Part shown: positions 9,660 to 18,171 of the stretch, piece by piece
How the letters are laid out: the number at the start of each line of letters is the position of its first letter
Numbering within the stretch: position 1 is the first letter of the stretch
Assembly: GCA_947462875.1 (NCBI GenBank)
Contig: CANHQJ010000004.1
Span: 175,995 to 239,994, forward strand
Length of the DNA: 64,000 nucleotides
Direction: 5' to 3'
Origin: Verrucomicrobiia bacterium
GTDB taxonomy: Bacteria; Verrucomicrobiota; Verrucomicrobiia; Verrucomicrobiales; Akkermansiaceae
The notes under the pieces: model-generated
Seen by the model: the letters and a program-made list of their open reading frames with translations, nothing else
Told to the model about the DNA's origin: nothing
The model's database searches: none
Position numbers and translations under genes: made by a program

Positions 9660-10739
9660 TCATTTTTCCCTATCCGTCTCGCGGTGCAACCACTGGGCTG
9701 CGTCCAACTCTCCTGTCAGCCGGACGCGGTCGATGTAACGCTCCATCAGCTCCGGATCAGTGGAAAGGATCTTTTCTAAGTCTGGCAAATTCACCATTTC
9801 CTGGCGAATGGCCTGACGTTCCGCGAGGATGGATTCTCTCGCCTGAGCGACGGTGAGACCTGTGTAGGGCGACGGAGCATCGTCCGGCAATCCGGCCAGG
9901 GTCGCTTGCTCCAGGGAAAATCCCAACACTGTGTTTAGCAGCATTCCCTGCTTCGATTGATCGGACAGCCGATGCCCTATCGATGCCGTTAAGGACTGGA
10001 GTTCGGTAGTCGCATCGGGCGTTAAGGAACCCTCCAGGCCCTTCAGCGAACCCACGAAAGATCGCAAATCAGAAATATATGACAATGGAAGAGTGACTGC
10101 GCTTCGCAACTTGGCGGCACTGGGGGAAAGGCCCGCTGCAGCATACGCTTCATCCGTCAGCAACTGCGTTTCAATGCCGAAGTTGTCCATCTGCGGACGT
10201 TCGGTCGAACTTCGCAACATTTGAATCGCCGCGTCCGACTGGCCAGCCCCTAACAAGTGTGATGCATGGAGGAACGCGGCCAAACCATTCTTGGGATTAG
10301 CCTCCAGCAACCGCTTGCTCATCGCGAGACGTTCTTCTGGGGAAAACGCAGTCAATGTTGAGCCAATGAACAACAGGTGAGCATTCTTCGGATCGGCCTC
10401 GATTCCCCGGCGAATGAGATCCGGAGTATTGGTAATCAAGCCCGCTGTCACCAGCGCCTCAGCCAAGGAACGCGGGTCGCCCTCCTTGCTGGCCAGCCAC
10501 GACTCCAGATCCGCGAGTGCAATCGGTTTGGAAAGTTGCTCCGCCATGGGCGGACGATTGTCACCGGGGCGGTCGCGCGGCGGGGCAACAGACTGCGCGT
10601 CAATCGCATGACCTTTGCTCCTTGCGGGTTCTTTCGCATGGGTGGTGGCCGCATCACGCCCGTTGGTGCCTGCTCGCCACACAACGACAGCCAACATTCC
10701 CAGTGTGGCCGCAAAAAGATGGGTGAGGAACGGTTTCAT
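9660..10739 (-). CDS. hypothetical membrane-anchored or exported protein, TPR-like
   Basis: A 359-residue protein of unknown function. ATG 10739 (MKPFLTHLFAATLGMLAVVVW) is preferred over an in-frame TTG 9 nt upstream. An N-terminal hydrophobic helix is followed by a Lys/Arg/Pro linker and an all-helical region. That region contains solenoid-like pairs (LAEALVTAGLITNTPDLIRR; LLEANPKNGLAAFLHAS) reminiscent of tetratricopeptide repeats, but no repeat is strong enough to name. The C-terminus (LTVAQARESILAERQAIRQEMVNL) is acidic and helical. It probably faces the periplasm. The neighbours on both sides are unrelated housekeeping genes, so context does not suggest a role. Confidence 0.6.
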   Translation of the reverse strand: MKPFLTHLFAATLGMLAVVVWRAGTNGRDAATTHAKEPARSKGHAIDAQSVAPPRDRPGDNRPPMAEQLSKPIALADLESWLASKEGDPRSLAEALVTAGLITNTPDLIRRGIEADPKNAHLLFIGSTLTAFSPEERLAMSKRLLEANPKNGLAAFLHASHLLGAGQSDAAIQMLRSSTERPQMDNFGIETQLLTDEAYAAAGLSPSAAKLRSAVTLPLSYISDLRSFVGSLKGLEGSLTPDATTELQSLTASIGHRLSDQSKQGMLLNTVLGFSLEQATLAGLPDDAPSPYTGLTVAQARESILAERQAIRQEMVNLPDLEKILSTDPELMERYIDRVRLTGELDAAQWLHRETDREK

Positions 10740-10888
10740 GATTTTCAACTCAACGATGAGGGAAGGCCCAAGCTGGGAGAAGGCGGGCTAACAAAGAAGA
10801 GATACCACCTATCGCCATCCACGGCAATCAAAAACAAGGGACAACGCGGAAAGCGGGGCCGGGTATGACGCATGGACGCAGCGTTTGC

Positions 10889-10917
10889 TTGACCTTTCCG
10901 TGGGCGTGGAGACAATT
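10889..10917 (+). promoter_or_regulatory. leaderless-type promoter of ilvD
   Basis: TTGACC, a 17-nt spacer and ACAATT end 8 nt before the ilvD ATG at 10926. Transcription should therefore begin at or within 1-2 nt of the start codon, leaving no room for an attenuator or Shine-Dalgarno sequence. Confidence 0.6.
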
Positions 10918-10925
10918 TCCCCCGC

Positions 10926-12632
10926 ATGAGTGATTCCCAAGATTTCCGCAAGTTCTCCAGTCCTATGCTCGATGGTCCCGACCGCGCGCCCAGCCGCGCG
11001 ATGCTCTACGCCGTTGGCTTTGAGAAAGAAGATTTCGCCAAGGCGCAGATCGGCGTGGCCTCGACCTGGAGCGAAGTGACGCCGTGCAATGTTCACATCG
11101 ACAAACTCGCCCGCGAGAGCGCCAATGGCGTGGACGCCGCCGGTGGCAAGTCGGTGGTGTTCAATACGATCACGATTTCCGATGGCATCTCGATGGGCAC
11201 GGAGGGCATGAAATACAGCCTAGTCTCGCGCGAGGTGATCGCCGATTCGATCGAAACGGTGGTCGGCTGCGAAGGCATGGACGGCTTTGTGGCGATCGGC
11301 GGTTGCGACAAAAACATGCCCGCCTGTGTGATCGCGATGGGCCGCATGAACCGTCCGTCGGTGTTTGTCTATGGCGGCACGATTCTGCCCGGCTGCGCGA
11401 CGATCAAGGGCGAGAAAAAAGATCTCGATATCGTTTCCGTGTTCGAAGCCGTGGGCAAGCATGCCGGTGGCGAATACAGCGATGAGGAGCTCGATACGGT
11501 CGAGCGCTGCGCGATTCCCGGACCCGGATCCTGCGGCGGCATGTACACCGCCAACACCATGGCGAGTGCCATCGAGGCGCTGGGCATGAGTTTGCCCAAC
11601 AGCTCGGCCCAAGCGGCGATCAGCGATGACAAAATGCGCGACTGCTTTGACGCCGGCGCGGCCGTGATGAACATGATCACGCTGGGCATCAAACCCCGCG
11701 ACATCATGACGAAAGAGGCCTTTGAAAATGCCATCACCGTTCTGATCGCATTGGGCGGATCCACCAATGCCTGCCTGCACATCCCGGCGATGGCGCATGC
11801 GGCGGGAGTCGAGATCACCATCGATGACTTCGCCCGCATCGGCGCCCGCGTGCCGGTGCTCGCCGACCTGAAACCCAGCGGCAAGTATGTGATGGCGGAC
11901 CTTGTCCGCATCGGCGGCACAGTGCCACTGATGCGCATGTTGCTGGAGGCCGGTCTGTTGCACGGCGATTGCCTCACCGTCACCGGTCGCACGATGCGCG
12001 AGAACTTGGAAAAATCCCCGATCCATTATCCCGAGGGCCAGCAGATCATCCGTCCGCTCGACAATCCGATCAAGGCCGACAGCCACCTGCGCGTGTTGCG
12101 CGGCAACCTCGCCGAGGGCGGGGCGATCGCGAAAATTTCCGGCAAGGAAGGCGAGCAATTCGTCGGCAATGCCCGCGTGTTCGATTCCGAAGACGAGGCG
12201 ATGAAGGCCATCCTCGATCGCAAGATCCAGAAGCGCGACGTGATCGTCATCCGCATGGAGGGTCCCAAAGGCGGCCCCGGCATGCGCGAAATGCTCGGCC
12301 CCACCAGCGCCGTCATGGGCCTGGGACTGGGCAAGGACGTCGCGCTCATCACCGACGGCCGTTTCTCCGGTGGCAGCCACGGATTCGTGGTCGGCCACAT
12401 CACGCCGGAAGCCTTCGTCGGCGGCACCATCGCGCTGCTGCGTGATGGCGATGAGATTGTCATCGATGCCCACACGAATCGCATCGATGTGAAACTCAGC
12501 GACCAGGAACTGGCCGCCCGCCGTGCCGCCTGGGTGCAACCCGAGCCGCGCTACCGCTACGGTGTGCTGGCGAAGTTCGCCAAACTCTGCACCAGCGCCT
12601 CGGAAGGTGCCTGCACCGACAAATATCTGTAA
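10926..12632 (+). CDS. ilvD: dihydroxy-acid dehydratase
   Basis: Iron-sulfur enzyme of branched-chain amino-acid synthesis, converting 2,3-dihydroxy-isovalerate or -methylvalerate to the 2-keto acids. The 568 residues match the family. Visible motifs are TPCNVHID near the N-terminus, the cluster ligand [22 protein letters not shown], and the C-terminal [15 protein letters not shown] signature. The frame is complete with no anomalies. The gene stands alone rather than in an ilv operon and has its own strong promoter. Confidence 0.97.
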   Translation: MSDSQDFRKFSSPMLDGPDRAPSRAMLYAVGFEKEDFAKAQIGVASTWSEVTPCNVHIDKLARESANGVDAAGGKSVVFNTITISDGISMGTEGMKYSLVSREVIADSIETVVGCEGMDGFVAIGGCDKNMPACVIAMGRMNRPSVFVYGGTILPGCATIKGEKKDLDIVSVFEAVGKHAGGEYSDEELDTVERCAIPGPGSCGGMYTANTMASAIEALGMSLPNSSAQAAISDDKMRDCFDAGAAVMNMITLGIKPRDIMTKEAFENAITVLIALGGSTNACLHIPAMAHAAGVEITIDDFARIGARVPVLADLKPSGKYVMADLVRIGGTVPLMRMLLEAGLLHGDCLTVTGRTMRENLEKSPIHYPEGQQIIRPLDNPIKADSHLRVLRGNLAEGGAIAKISGKEGEQFVGNARVFDSEDEAMKAILDRKIQKRDVIVIRMEGPKGGPGMREMLGPTSAVMGLGLGKDVALITDGRFSGGSHGFVVGHITPEAFVGGTIALLRDGDEIVIDAHTNRIDVKLSDQELAARRAAWVQPEPRYRYGVLAKFAKLCTSASEGACTDKYL

Positions 12633-12701
12633 TTCTCTGTTTCCGGCTCGCTTGCGATTCGCGGGCGGGCCGGGAATTTCCTTCTCCCGCGACTGTTCTT
12701 C

Positions 12702-12730
12702 TTGACCGTCGCCCTCACGCCACCTAAATC
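12702..12730 (+). promoter_or_regulatory. leaderless-type promoter of purC
   Basis: TTGACC, a 17-nt spacer and TAAATC, with only 6 nt between the -10 box and the purC ATG at 12737. The predicted mRNA starts at the start codon. Confidence 0.65.
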
Positions 12731-12736
12731 ACCGAC

Positions 12737-13447
12737 ATGCAAGCACTTTACGAAGGCAAGGCCAAGCGTTTGTGGGCCACGGAAGATCCGCAGGTCCTGC
12801 GCATGGAGTTCAAGAATGACGCCACCGCGTTCAACGGGGAAAAAAAGGCGCAGTTCGAAAACAAAGGCCGCCTCAATAATACGATCAGCACCTTGATCTA
12901 CGGGCAGCTCGAGCGCGCCGGCATCCCCACGCACTTCGTCAAGCAGATCGATGACACCAATGTTCTGGTGAAAAAAGTCGAGATCGTGATGGTGGAAGTG
13001 ATCGTGCGCAATGTCTCCGCAGGCAGCTACTGCAAACGCACCGGACAGCCGGAAGGGCAGACGTTTTCGCAGCCCATCATCGAGTTTTCGCTGAAGAGCG
13101 ACGAGCTCGGCGATCCGCTGGTCAATGACGACTACATCCGCGAGTTGAAGCTCGCCACGCCCGAGGAAATGGCATTTCTCCGCGCTTCGGCCCTGCGCGT
13201 GAACGATTTTCTTTCCGCTCTGTTCGCCCAGGCCGGTTTGCGCCTGATCGATTTCAAATTGGAATTCGGTCGCCTCGCCAGCGATCCTTCGGTGATCGTG
13301 CTGGCCGATGAGATCAGCCCGGACGGATGCCGTTTGTGGGACATCGCCACAGGTGAGAAAATGGACAAGGACCGTTTCCGTCGCGACCTCGGCGGTGTGA
13401 TGGAGGCCTACGAAGAAGTGCTCAAACGTCTGCAAGAACTGTCATGA
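12737..13447 (+). CDS. purC: phosphoribosylaminoimidazole-succinocarboxamide synthase
   Basis: SAICAR synthase of purine biosynthesis, condensing CAIR with aspartate using ATP. The 236 residues match the short bacterial form. The family pattern is clear: YEGKAKRLW at the N-terminus, FKNDATAFNGEKK, EVIVRNVSAGS, LIDFKLEFGR and VLADEISPDGCRLWD. Its TGA overlaps the next gene's ATG (ATGA), so translation of the two is probably coupled. Confidence 0.97.
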   Translation: MQALYEGKAKRLWATEDPQVLRMEFKNDATAFNGEKKAQFENKGRLNNTISTLIYGQLERAGIPTHFVKQIDDTNVLVKKVEIVMVEVIVRNVSAGSYCKRTGQPEGQTFSQPIIEFSLKSDELGDPLVNDDYIRELKLATPEEMAFLRASALRVNDFLSALFAQAGLRLIDFKLEFGRLASDPSVIVLADEISPDGCRLWDIATGEKMDKDRFRRDLGGVMEAYEEVLKRLQELS

Positions 13448-13896
13448 TTTACGAATGTGAAGTGATCCGCAAAGGGCAACACGCCGGTGATGCTGATGCC
13501 CTGCTCTACACCCCGATGAAAGCGGGGTTGACGATGAAACACAGCCGCACCTACCGCTTCGAGTTCGAGGGCGATGAGGCGGCCTTGCGCGCCTTCGCCC
13601 GCGCGGTGCTCGTCGATGAAGTGAGCCAGGAAATTTCCGATGGCACGGAGCCCGTGGTGAAAGACGCCCTGTTCCACCTCGATTACAGCATGAAGCCCGG
13701 CGCGCTCGATCTGGAAAAAGAGGCCATCATGAACTACTACCGCGGTCGCACTGGCGATGCGTTTGTCCTGAACAATCTCCACATCTCCCAGCGGATTTAT
13801 ATTTTCGGCGAGGGCGATGCCGCGGCGATCTCCGCCCGCTTCGTCAAGGACATCGTCAATCCTGCCGTGCACAAGCATCAGCTCTGCATGGCCTGA
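13444..13896 (+). CDS. PurS-like protein (probable FGAM synthase small subunit)
   Basis: A 150-residue protein coupled to purC by an ATGA overlap. The C-terminal half carries the PurS-like pattern M-K-P-G-A-L-D-L-E-K-E-A-I, then NNLHISQRIYIFGEGD and a helix AAAISARFVKDIVNPAVHKH. This matches the beta-alpha-beta layout of PurS and of the N-terminus of large PurL. The N-terminal half (YRFEFEGDEAALRAFARAVL) looks like a second, diverged copy, which would explain a length nearly twice the usual 80 residues. PurS bridges PurL and PurQ for ammonia transfer. Function is inferred from motif and position; purL and purQ are not in the window. Confidence 0.5.
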   Translation: MIYECEVIRKGQHAGDADALLYTPMKAGLTMKHSRTYRFEFEGDEAALRAFARAVLVDEVSQEISDGTEPVVKDALFHLDYSMKPGALDLEKEAIMNYYRGRTGDAFVLNNLHISQRIYIFGEGDAAAISARFVKDIVNPAVHKHQLCMA

Positions 13897-13934
13897 GATA
13901 GACAAGAACGCGTTTCTGTGGCGCTCTCGTCAGC

Positions 13935-14951
13935 ATGATGAACCCTCATTTCCTGTTTTCCGCAGTGGCGATCGGTGCGAGCTTGTGGCTGGCGTGTCCG
14001 ACGATGGTCAGCGCGCAGAGCGACGATACTCCCATCGCCGATCAATCCATCGCCGGGATCAAGAAAGCGGATGCGGCGATCATTGAAAAAGCCAAGAAGC
14101 TCATCGATGACAAAAAACTCTTATCGCGCGAGGATGTCAAAAAGCAGCTGGTCAATCCACAACCCATGGCCATCGAGCTCAAGCCCGTGCAGACCAAGCC
14201 GATGAGCCTGGAGGATGTTTCGGCGGCGTCCCGTGCGGCGAACTTCCGCGTGGGCTACTGCTATCTTTGCCCGCGTTGCGACAACTGGCACCTCAATCTG
14301 GCCGGCGGCTATCCGATCAGCGCGGATGCCGTGGCCACCTGCGATCACGTCGTCGACTCCTCCGTGGAAATGCGCGAAGGCTATCTCATCGTCGCCGATC
14401 ACGATGGGCAGGTGTTTCCCGTCACCTCGATCGTGGCGCGCAGCATCGCGATGGATGCGGCGATCATCCGCTGCGCCGGGGCGAACTTTTCTCCCGTGGC
14501 GCTGAACGGTGCGGCCCGCCAGGGCGCGGCTGCCTTTTGTTACAGCACGCCGATGGGGCAGCATGGCTACTTCAGCGATGGCATCATCAATCGCTTTTTC
14601 TGGAACCAGAAATACGCAGGCGGGGACAAAAAAAACCTCGATGTCTGCCGCCACCTGCGCGTGAATTTCAGCACCGACTGGGCCCCCGGCAGCAGCGGCT
14701 CGGCCGTGGTGGACCAGTGCGGCAACGTCATCGGTCACGTCTCGCAAATTTCTTCGTTAGGAAAAGAGCGCACGGCTCCGGCGTTTGTGACCATCCACAC
14801 GGGCATTCCCGCCCACTCGGTGCGCATGCTGGCACAGGCCTGTCAAAACCCCGAGGAAATCACCCGACTCTGCGCCATGGAGGCCAAAGAGAATCCGGTG
14901 AAAAAACCGGATCCCAAAGAAAAAGCCGCCGCTTCCGAAAAGAAGAAGTGA
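13935..14951 (+). CDS. secreted trypsin-like serine protease
   Basis: A 338-residue exported endopeptidase candidate. The signal peptide (MMNPHFLFSAVAIGASLWLACPTMVSA) has two adjacent ATGs (13935, 13938) as possible starts. A helical Lys-rich stretch of about 80 residues precedes the chymotrypsin fold. The catalytic triad can be followed as His in ATCDHVVD, Asp in MDAAIIRC and Ser in APGSSGSAV. Several Cys pairs (CYLCPRCDNW) could bind metal or form disulfides. The tail is Lys/Pro/Ala-rich, with no PDZ domain, unlike DegP. Substrate unknown. Confidence 0.8.
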   Translation: MMNPHFLFSAVAIGASLWLACPTMVSAQSDDTPIADQSIAGIKKADAAIIEKAKKLIDDKKLLSREDVKKQLVNPQPMAIELKPVQTKPMSLEDVSAASRAANFRVGYCYLCPRCDNWHLNLAGGYPISADAVATCDHVVDSSVEMREGYLIVADHDGQVFPVTSIVARSIAMDAAIIRCAGANFSPVALNGAARQGAAAFCYSTPMGQHGYFSDGIINRFFWNQKYAGGDKKNLDVCRHLRVNFSTDWAPGSSGSAVVDQCGNVIGHVSQISSLGKERTAPAFVTIHTGIPAHSVRMLAQACQNPEEITRLCAMEAKENPVKKPDPKEKAAASEKKK

Positions 14952-15023
14952 GGCAAAACATAAAACGCGCTCGCTCCGCCTTAGTGCTGGACGACCAAGC
15001 CCTTTTCCGATTTACCTTCCGCC

Positions 15024-16082
15024 ATGGCAATTAACACACAATTACTCGCCCGCATCTGCGAGGCCCCCGGAGCACCTGGTTTTGAAAAGGAAATCCGCAA
15101 ACTCGTGCTCGAGGAAATCAAGGACCTCGCCGATGACATTTCCGTCGATAACATGGGCAACGTCGTCGCGCTCAAAAAAGGCAAGTCCTCCGGGAAAAAA
15201 ATCATGGCCGCCGCGCACATGGACGAGATCGGTTTCATCGTCACCCACATCGATGACAAGGGCTTCGTGCGTTTCAACACTCTCGGTGGCTTCGATCCGA
15301 AAACACTCACTTCCCAGCGCGTCCTCATCCACGGCAAAAAAGACATCATGGGCGTCATGGGCAGCAAACCCACCCACATCATGCAGCCGGAAGAGCGCAA
15401 CAAGGCCGCACAGATCCGCGACTATTTCATCGATACCGGACTCTCGAAAAAAGAGTTGGAGAAGCACATTCATGTGGGCGATTCCGTCACCCGCTACAGC
15501 CCGATGATGGAGCTCGGCAATTGCGTCAACGTAAAATCGTTAGACAACCGCGTCTGCGTTTTCCTGCTGATCGAAACCCTCCGTGCGTTGAAAAAAACGA
15601 AGCGCAAACCATGCTACGATTTTTACGCCGTATTCACGGTTCAGGAAGAGGTCGGCCTGCGCGGTGCGAACGCATCGGCCTTGCAAATCCAGCCGGATTT
15701 CGGCTTCGGGCTCGATACCACCATCGCCTATGATGTTCCCGGCTCCACTCCGCAAGAGCAATGCACCGCTCTCGGCAAAGGCGTCGGCATCAAGCTCATG
15801 GACTCCTCCGTGATCTGCGACTACCGCATGATCGCCTTCATGAAAGAGACGGCGAAAAAGCACAAGATCCAGTGGCAGCCCGAGATCCTCGCAGGTGGCG
15901 GTACCGACACCGCAGGCCTGCAGCGCATGAGCGCCGGTGGTTCCATTGCGGGTGCCGTTTCGATCCCCACACGACACATCCATCAGACCATCGAAATGTC
16001 CGATAAAGATGACATTCAGGCCGGCATTGACCTGCTAGCCGCTTGCGTCTGCGAAATTGATAAACACGACTGGTCATTCTGA
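15024..16082 (+). CDS. M42-family metalloaminopeptidase
   Basis: A cytosolic, dinuclear-metal aminopeptidase of the tetrahedral TET/glutamyl-aminopeptidase group (352 residues). The metal and catalytic residues sit in the usual order: AAHMDEIGFIV (His, Asp), VKSLDNRVCVF (Asp), VFTVQEEVGLRGA (catalytic Glu pair), FGLDTTIAYD (Asp) and IPTRHIHQTIE (His). It probably trims peptides to free amino acids. The transcript ends at the strong hairpin at 16108. Confidence 0.92.
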   Translation: MAINTQLLARICEAPGAPGFEKEIRKLVLEEIKDLADDISVDNMGNVVALKKGKSSGKKIMAAAHMDEIGFIVTHIDDKGFVRFNTLGGFDPKTLTSQRVLIHGKKDIMGVMGSKPTHIMQPEERNKAAQIRDYFIDTGLSKKELEKHIHVGDSVTRYSPMMELGNCVNVKSLDNRVCVFLLIETLRALKKTKRKPCYDFYAVFTVQEEVGLRGANASALQIQPDFGFGLDTTIAYDVPGSTPQEQCTALGKGVGIKLMDSSVICDYRMIAFMKETAKKHKIQWQPEILAGGGTDTAGLQRMSAGGSIAGAVSIPTRHIHQTIEMSDKDDIQAGIDLLAACVCEIDKHDWSF

Positions 16083-16107
16083 GCGTTTTTTGGCTTCTAT
16101 CACCATC

Positions 16108-16144
16108 ACGGCCACGGGCAAATTCCCCGTGGCCGTATTTTTTT
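16108..16144 (+). terminator. Rho-independent terminator after the M42 peptidase
   Basis: Perfect 11-bp stem (ACGGCCACGGG at 16108-16118 with CCCGTGGCCGT at 16126-16136) and a 7-nt loop, followed within one base by a run of seven T. Confidence 0.9.
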
Positions 16145-16361
16145 AGAATTTTCCCCACGCCAATAAAATCAATTGTTCCACATCTTTCGGGAAACTTGAT
16201 TAATGCGTCCTTGCGAGATTTTTCCGGAATTTTTTAGAAAAGTAATTAAGCTCTGCGATTTCCGTTAGATACGGAATTTTTTTTCGCACCAAGACAAGCC
16301 AAGGCCGATGCGCCAGAACCTTGATTTGTCGAAGTTTTACAATGCATGTCAGACCGTGAAC

Positions 16362-16377
16362 ATACTACATATTGTAT
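16362..16377 (+). promoter_or_regulatory. putative NrdR box 1
   Basis: ATACTACATATTGTAT matches 13 of 16 positions of the NrdR consensus as I know it (acaCwAtATaTwGtgt), including every strongly conserved position. NrdR is the ATP-cone repressor of ribonucleotide reductase genes. Confidence 0.65.
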
Positions 16378-16393
16378 TGTGAATAATTTGTTG

Positions 16394-16409
16394 ATACTAT
16401 ATGAGCAAA
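16394..16409 (+). promoter_or_regulatory. putative NrdR box 2 (half-degenerate)
   Basis: ATACTATATGAGCAAA keeps the left half of the NrdR palindrome but not the right. The conserved C is exactly 32 bp from that of box 1, three helical turns, the usual spacing of paired NrdR boxes. Confidence 0.5.
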
Positions 16410-16415
16410 ATTCCT

Positions 16416-16444
16416 TTGACCTGCGAAATATTTTTCTCTAGTTT
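16416..16444 (+). promoter_or_regulatory. putative nrdB promoter
   Basis: TTGACC, a 17-nt spacer and TAGTTT, lying immediately downstream of NrdR box 2, so a repressor bound there could block it. Confidence 0.45.
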
Positions 16445-16525
16445 CGCCCTCGCTGCCGTTTGCGCCTCTGAGCCTTTTCTCTGAGCGAAAATCGAGCCCA
16501 TTTTACCATCTCATTCTCCACTTCT

Positions 16526-17632
16526 ATGATCACCGCCACTTCTCCTAGCACCACCACTACCGTCACCCTCGGCAACCGCTCCTTCACACTCGACAAAGAA
16601 AAAGCCGAGGCCGCCTTCGCCGCCAAAAAGGTCATCAACGGCCGCGACACGATGTTCTTCAACATCCTGCCGCTCAAGTACACCTGGGCCTACGATCTCT
16701 ACAAGACGATGAAGAACAACCATTGGGAACCCGAGGACATCCCGATGCAAAAAGACGTCGAGCAATGGCGCTCTAACGAAATCTCGGACGTCGAGCGCTG
16801 GATCATCAAAATGGGCATCGGTTACTTCTCCGCCGCCGAAGGCATCGTCGGCGACAACGTGCTCCACGTCGTCCGCGAAGTGGTCACCGCTCCCGAACTG
16901 AAGCTCGTTCTCGGCCGCCACGCCCACGAGGAAAACATCCACGCCGACTCGCTCGTTTACATGATTTCCTCTCTCGGCCTCAACCCGCACGAATGCGAGG
17001 CGATGTTCGAGGACATCCCGACCATCACCGAGAAAAACCATTTCGTCGTCTCGAACAGCCGCGCCATGCGTCGCGACATCGACCTCACCGTCACCGCGAA
17101 CAAACAAGCGCTCGCGAAGAACATTTTCCTCTTCGGCCAGGTGATGGAAGGCACGCAGTTCTACGGTCTGTTCGGCATGATCCTGAGCCTCTATCGCCAG
17201 AACAAATTTCCCGGCATCGGCCAGATGTTCCGCTACACCCTGCGCGATGAATCGAATCACATCGAAGTCTTCCGCAATCTGCTCATGGACCTCGTCGATG
17301 AAAATCCTGACATCTGGACTTCCGAGTTCCAGGAAGACCTGCGCGCCACCATGGCCGAAGGGATTCGCCTCGAGAAAAAATTCATCCGCGACTGCCTCCC
17401 TGTGGCCTCGATCGGCATGAACGCCGGCGAGTTCGAGGACTACATCGACTACATCGCCGACCGTCGTCTCACCTCCTGCGGCCTCGCGCCGCTCAATGAA
17501 AACGTCTCCAATCCCTTCCCCTGGTTGGCCGAGATGATGGACATCAAAAAGGAACAAAACTTCTTCGAAGGCCGCGTCACCGAATACCAAAAATCCTCCG
17601 CCCTCGGCCACATCGACGACGATGATCTGTGA
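16526..17632 (+). CDS. nrdB: ribonucleotide reductase beta subunit, class Ic-like (no radical Tyr)
   Basis: The R2 subunit holds the metal cofactor that starts the radical for NDP reduction. The 368-residue protein has the ligand set of the Chlamydia-type subclass: E105 (FSAAEGIVGDN), E136 and H139 (EENIH), E208 (MEGTQFY), E242 and H245 (RDESNH). The position four residues after H139, normally the radical tyrosine (Phe in Chlamydia), is L143. That predicts a tyrosine-independent, Mn/Fe-type cofactor; cofactor identity is inference. The C-terminal acidic tail (IDDDDL) should dock to NrdA. It is probably controlled by the NrdR boxes upstream and was originally adjacent to nrdA. Confidence 0.93.
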   Translation: MITATSPSTTTTVTLGNRSFTLDKEKAEAAFAAKKVINGRDTMFFNILPLKYTWAYDLYKTMKNNHWEPEDIPMQKDVEQWRSNEISDVERWIIKMGIGYFSAAEGIVGDNVLHVVREVVTAPELKLVLGRHAHEENIHADSLVYMISSLGLNPHECEAMFEDIPTITEKNHFVVSNSRAMRRDIDLTVTANKQALAKNIFLFGQVMEGTQFYGLFGMILSLYRQNKFPGIGQMFRYTLRDESNHIEVFRNLLMDLVDENPDIWTSEFQEDLRATMAEGIRLEKKFIRDCLPVASIGMNAGEFEDYIDYIADRRLTSCGLAPLNENVSNPFPWLAEMMDIKKEQNFFEGRVTEYQKSSALGHIDDDDL

Positions 17633-17648
17633 GGAAGTGATGAGTGTG

Positions 17649-17667
17649 GAGTGATCAGTGAGCAGTG
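17649..17667 (+). repeat. left 19-bp inverted repeat of the S23 cassette
   Basis: A perfect 19-bp match to the reverse complement of 18092-18110. It contains the internal palindrome TGATCA and begins 16 nt after the nrdB stop. Confidence 0.9.
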
Positions 17668-17680
17668 GAAAGGCAGTGTT

Positions 17681-18067
17681 ATGAGTGACGTTAGGACATT
17701 TGAAGATTTGGAAGTATGGAAGCGTGGTTGTCAGCTTGCTGTGGACGTTTGCGTCGGCATGCATGAATCGAAAAACTTCGCTCTCAAAGACCAAATGACA
17801 CGTGCTGTCATCTCGATTCCCTCAAACATTGCCGAAGGTTGCGAGCGCGATTCCACCCCGGACTTCATCCGTTTCCTTCGCTACAGCAAAGGCTCCTGCG
17901 GCGAACTTCGCACGCAAGTCTATGTGCACGAACGAGTGCAGAAAAAACTCAAACTCGCGGGCCTCACCGACGCCAAAGAAATCATCCAAGAAACCAAAGA
18001 AATCTCCGCCATGCTCCAAGGCCTCATCAACGCCCTGGAGCGCAAACAAAACAATTCCGACACCTAA
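17681..18067 (+). CDS. four-helix-bundle protein (S23/TIGR02436 type)
   Basis: A 128-residue protein starting at ATG 17681. An upstream GTG at 17651 would begin inside the inverted repeat and is less likely. The family pattern is plain: FEDLEVWKRGCQLAVDV, then LKDQMTRAVISIPSNIAEG and FIRFLRYSKGSCGELRTQV, ending in a fourth amphipathic helix. Members are small RNA/DNA-associated proteins encoded in 23S rRNA intervening sequences and related to Avd of diversity-generating retroelements; their cellular role is unsettled. The flanking 19-bp inverted repeats and the position between nrdB and nrdA point to insertion as a unit. Confidence 0.85.
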   Translation: MSDVRTFEDLEVWKRGCQLAVDVCVGMHESKNFALKDQMTRAVISIPSNIAEGCERDSTPDFIRFLRYSKGSCGELRTQVYVHERVQKKLKLAGLTDAKEIIQETKEISAMLQGLINALERKQNNSDT

Positions 18068-18091
18068 TCCTCAAAATCTCAACCCACTGAT

Positions 18092-18110
18092 CACTGCTCA
18101 CTGATCACTC
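18092..18110 (-). repeat. right 19-bp inverted repeat of the S23 cassette
   Basis: Perfect inverted copy of 17649-17667, starting 24 nt after the four-helix-bundle stop and ending 61 nt before nrdA. Confidence 0.9.
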
Positions 18111-18171
18111 ACCACTAAAAAAACGCCCAAAGCTCTCCAACATTCTCAAACCAAAAACCATCCTTATTACC

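Larger units (their letters stand above)
16145..16525 (+). other. AT-rich control region upstream of nrdB
   Basis: This 381-bp stretch between the terminator and nrdB has no credible coding frame. It is markedly AT-richer than its surroundings. It contains two NrdR-like boxes, a sigma70-like promoter and an untranslated leader of about 75 nt, which is unusual here because many other genes look leaderless. Confidence 0.6.
17649..18110 (+). mobile_element. inverted-repeat-flanked S23-type four-helix-bundle cassette between nrdB and nrdA
   Basis: GAGTGATCAGTGAGCAGTG at 17649-17667 is repeated in perfect inverted orientation at 18092-18110, enclosing a single four-helix-bundle gene. Further GTGA/TCAC words extend both repeats outwards. 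S23-type genes are known as the cargo of intervening sequences in 23S rRNA genes, where flanking inverted repeats form a stem. Here the unit sits between two protein genes. No transposase is present. Mobility is inferred from structure only. Confidence 0.45.

Noticed and set aside
10749..10925. Attenuator or leader peptide for ilvD
   Set aside because: The promoter lies 8 nt before the start codon, so there is no transcribed leader to hold an attenuator.
11220..12539. A 439-codon open frame antisense to ilvD
   Set aside because: His/Asp/Ala-rich mirror translation without motifs; ilvD is complete.
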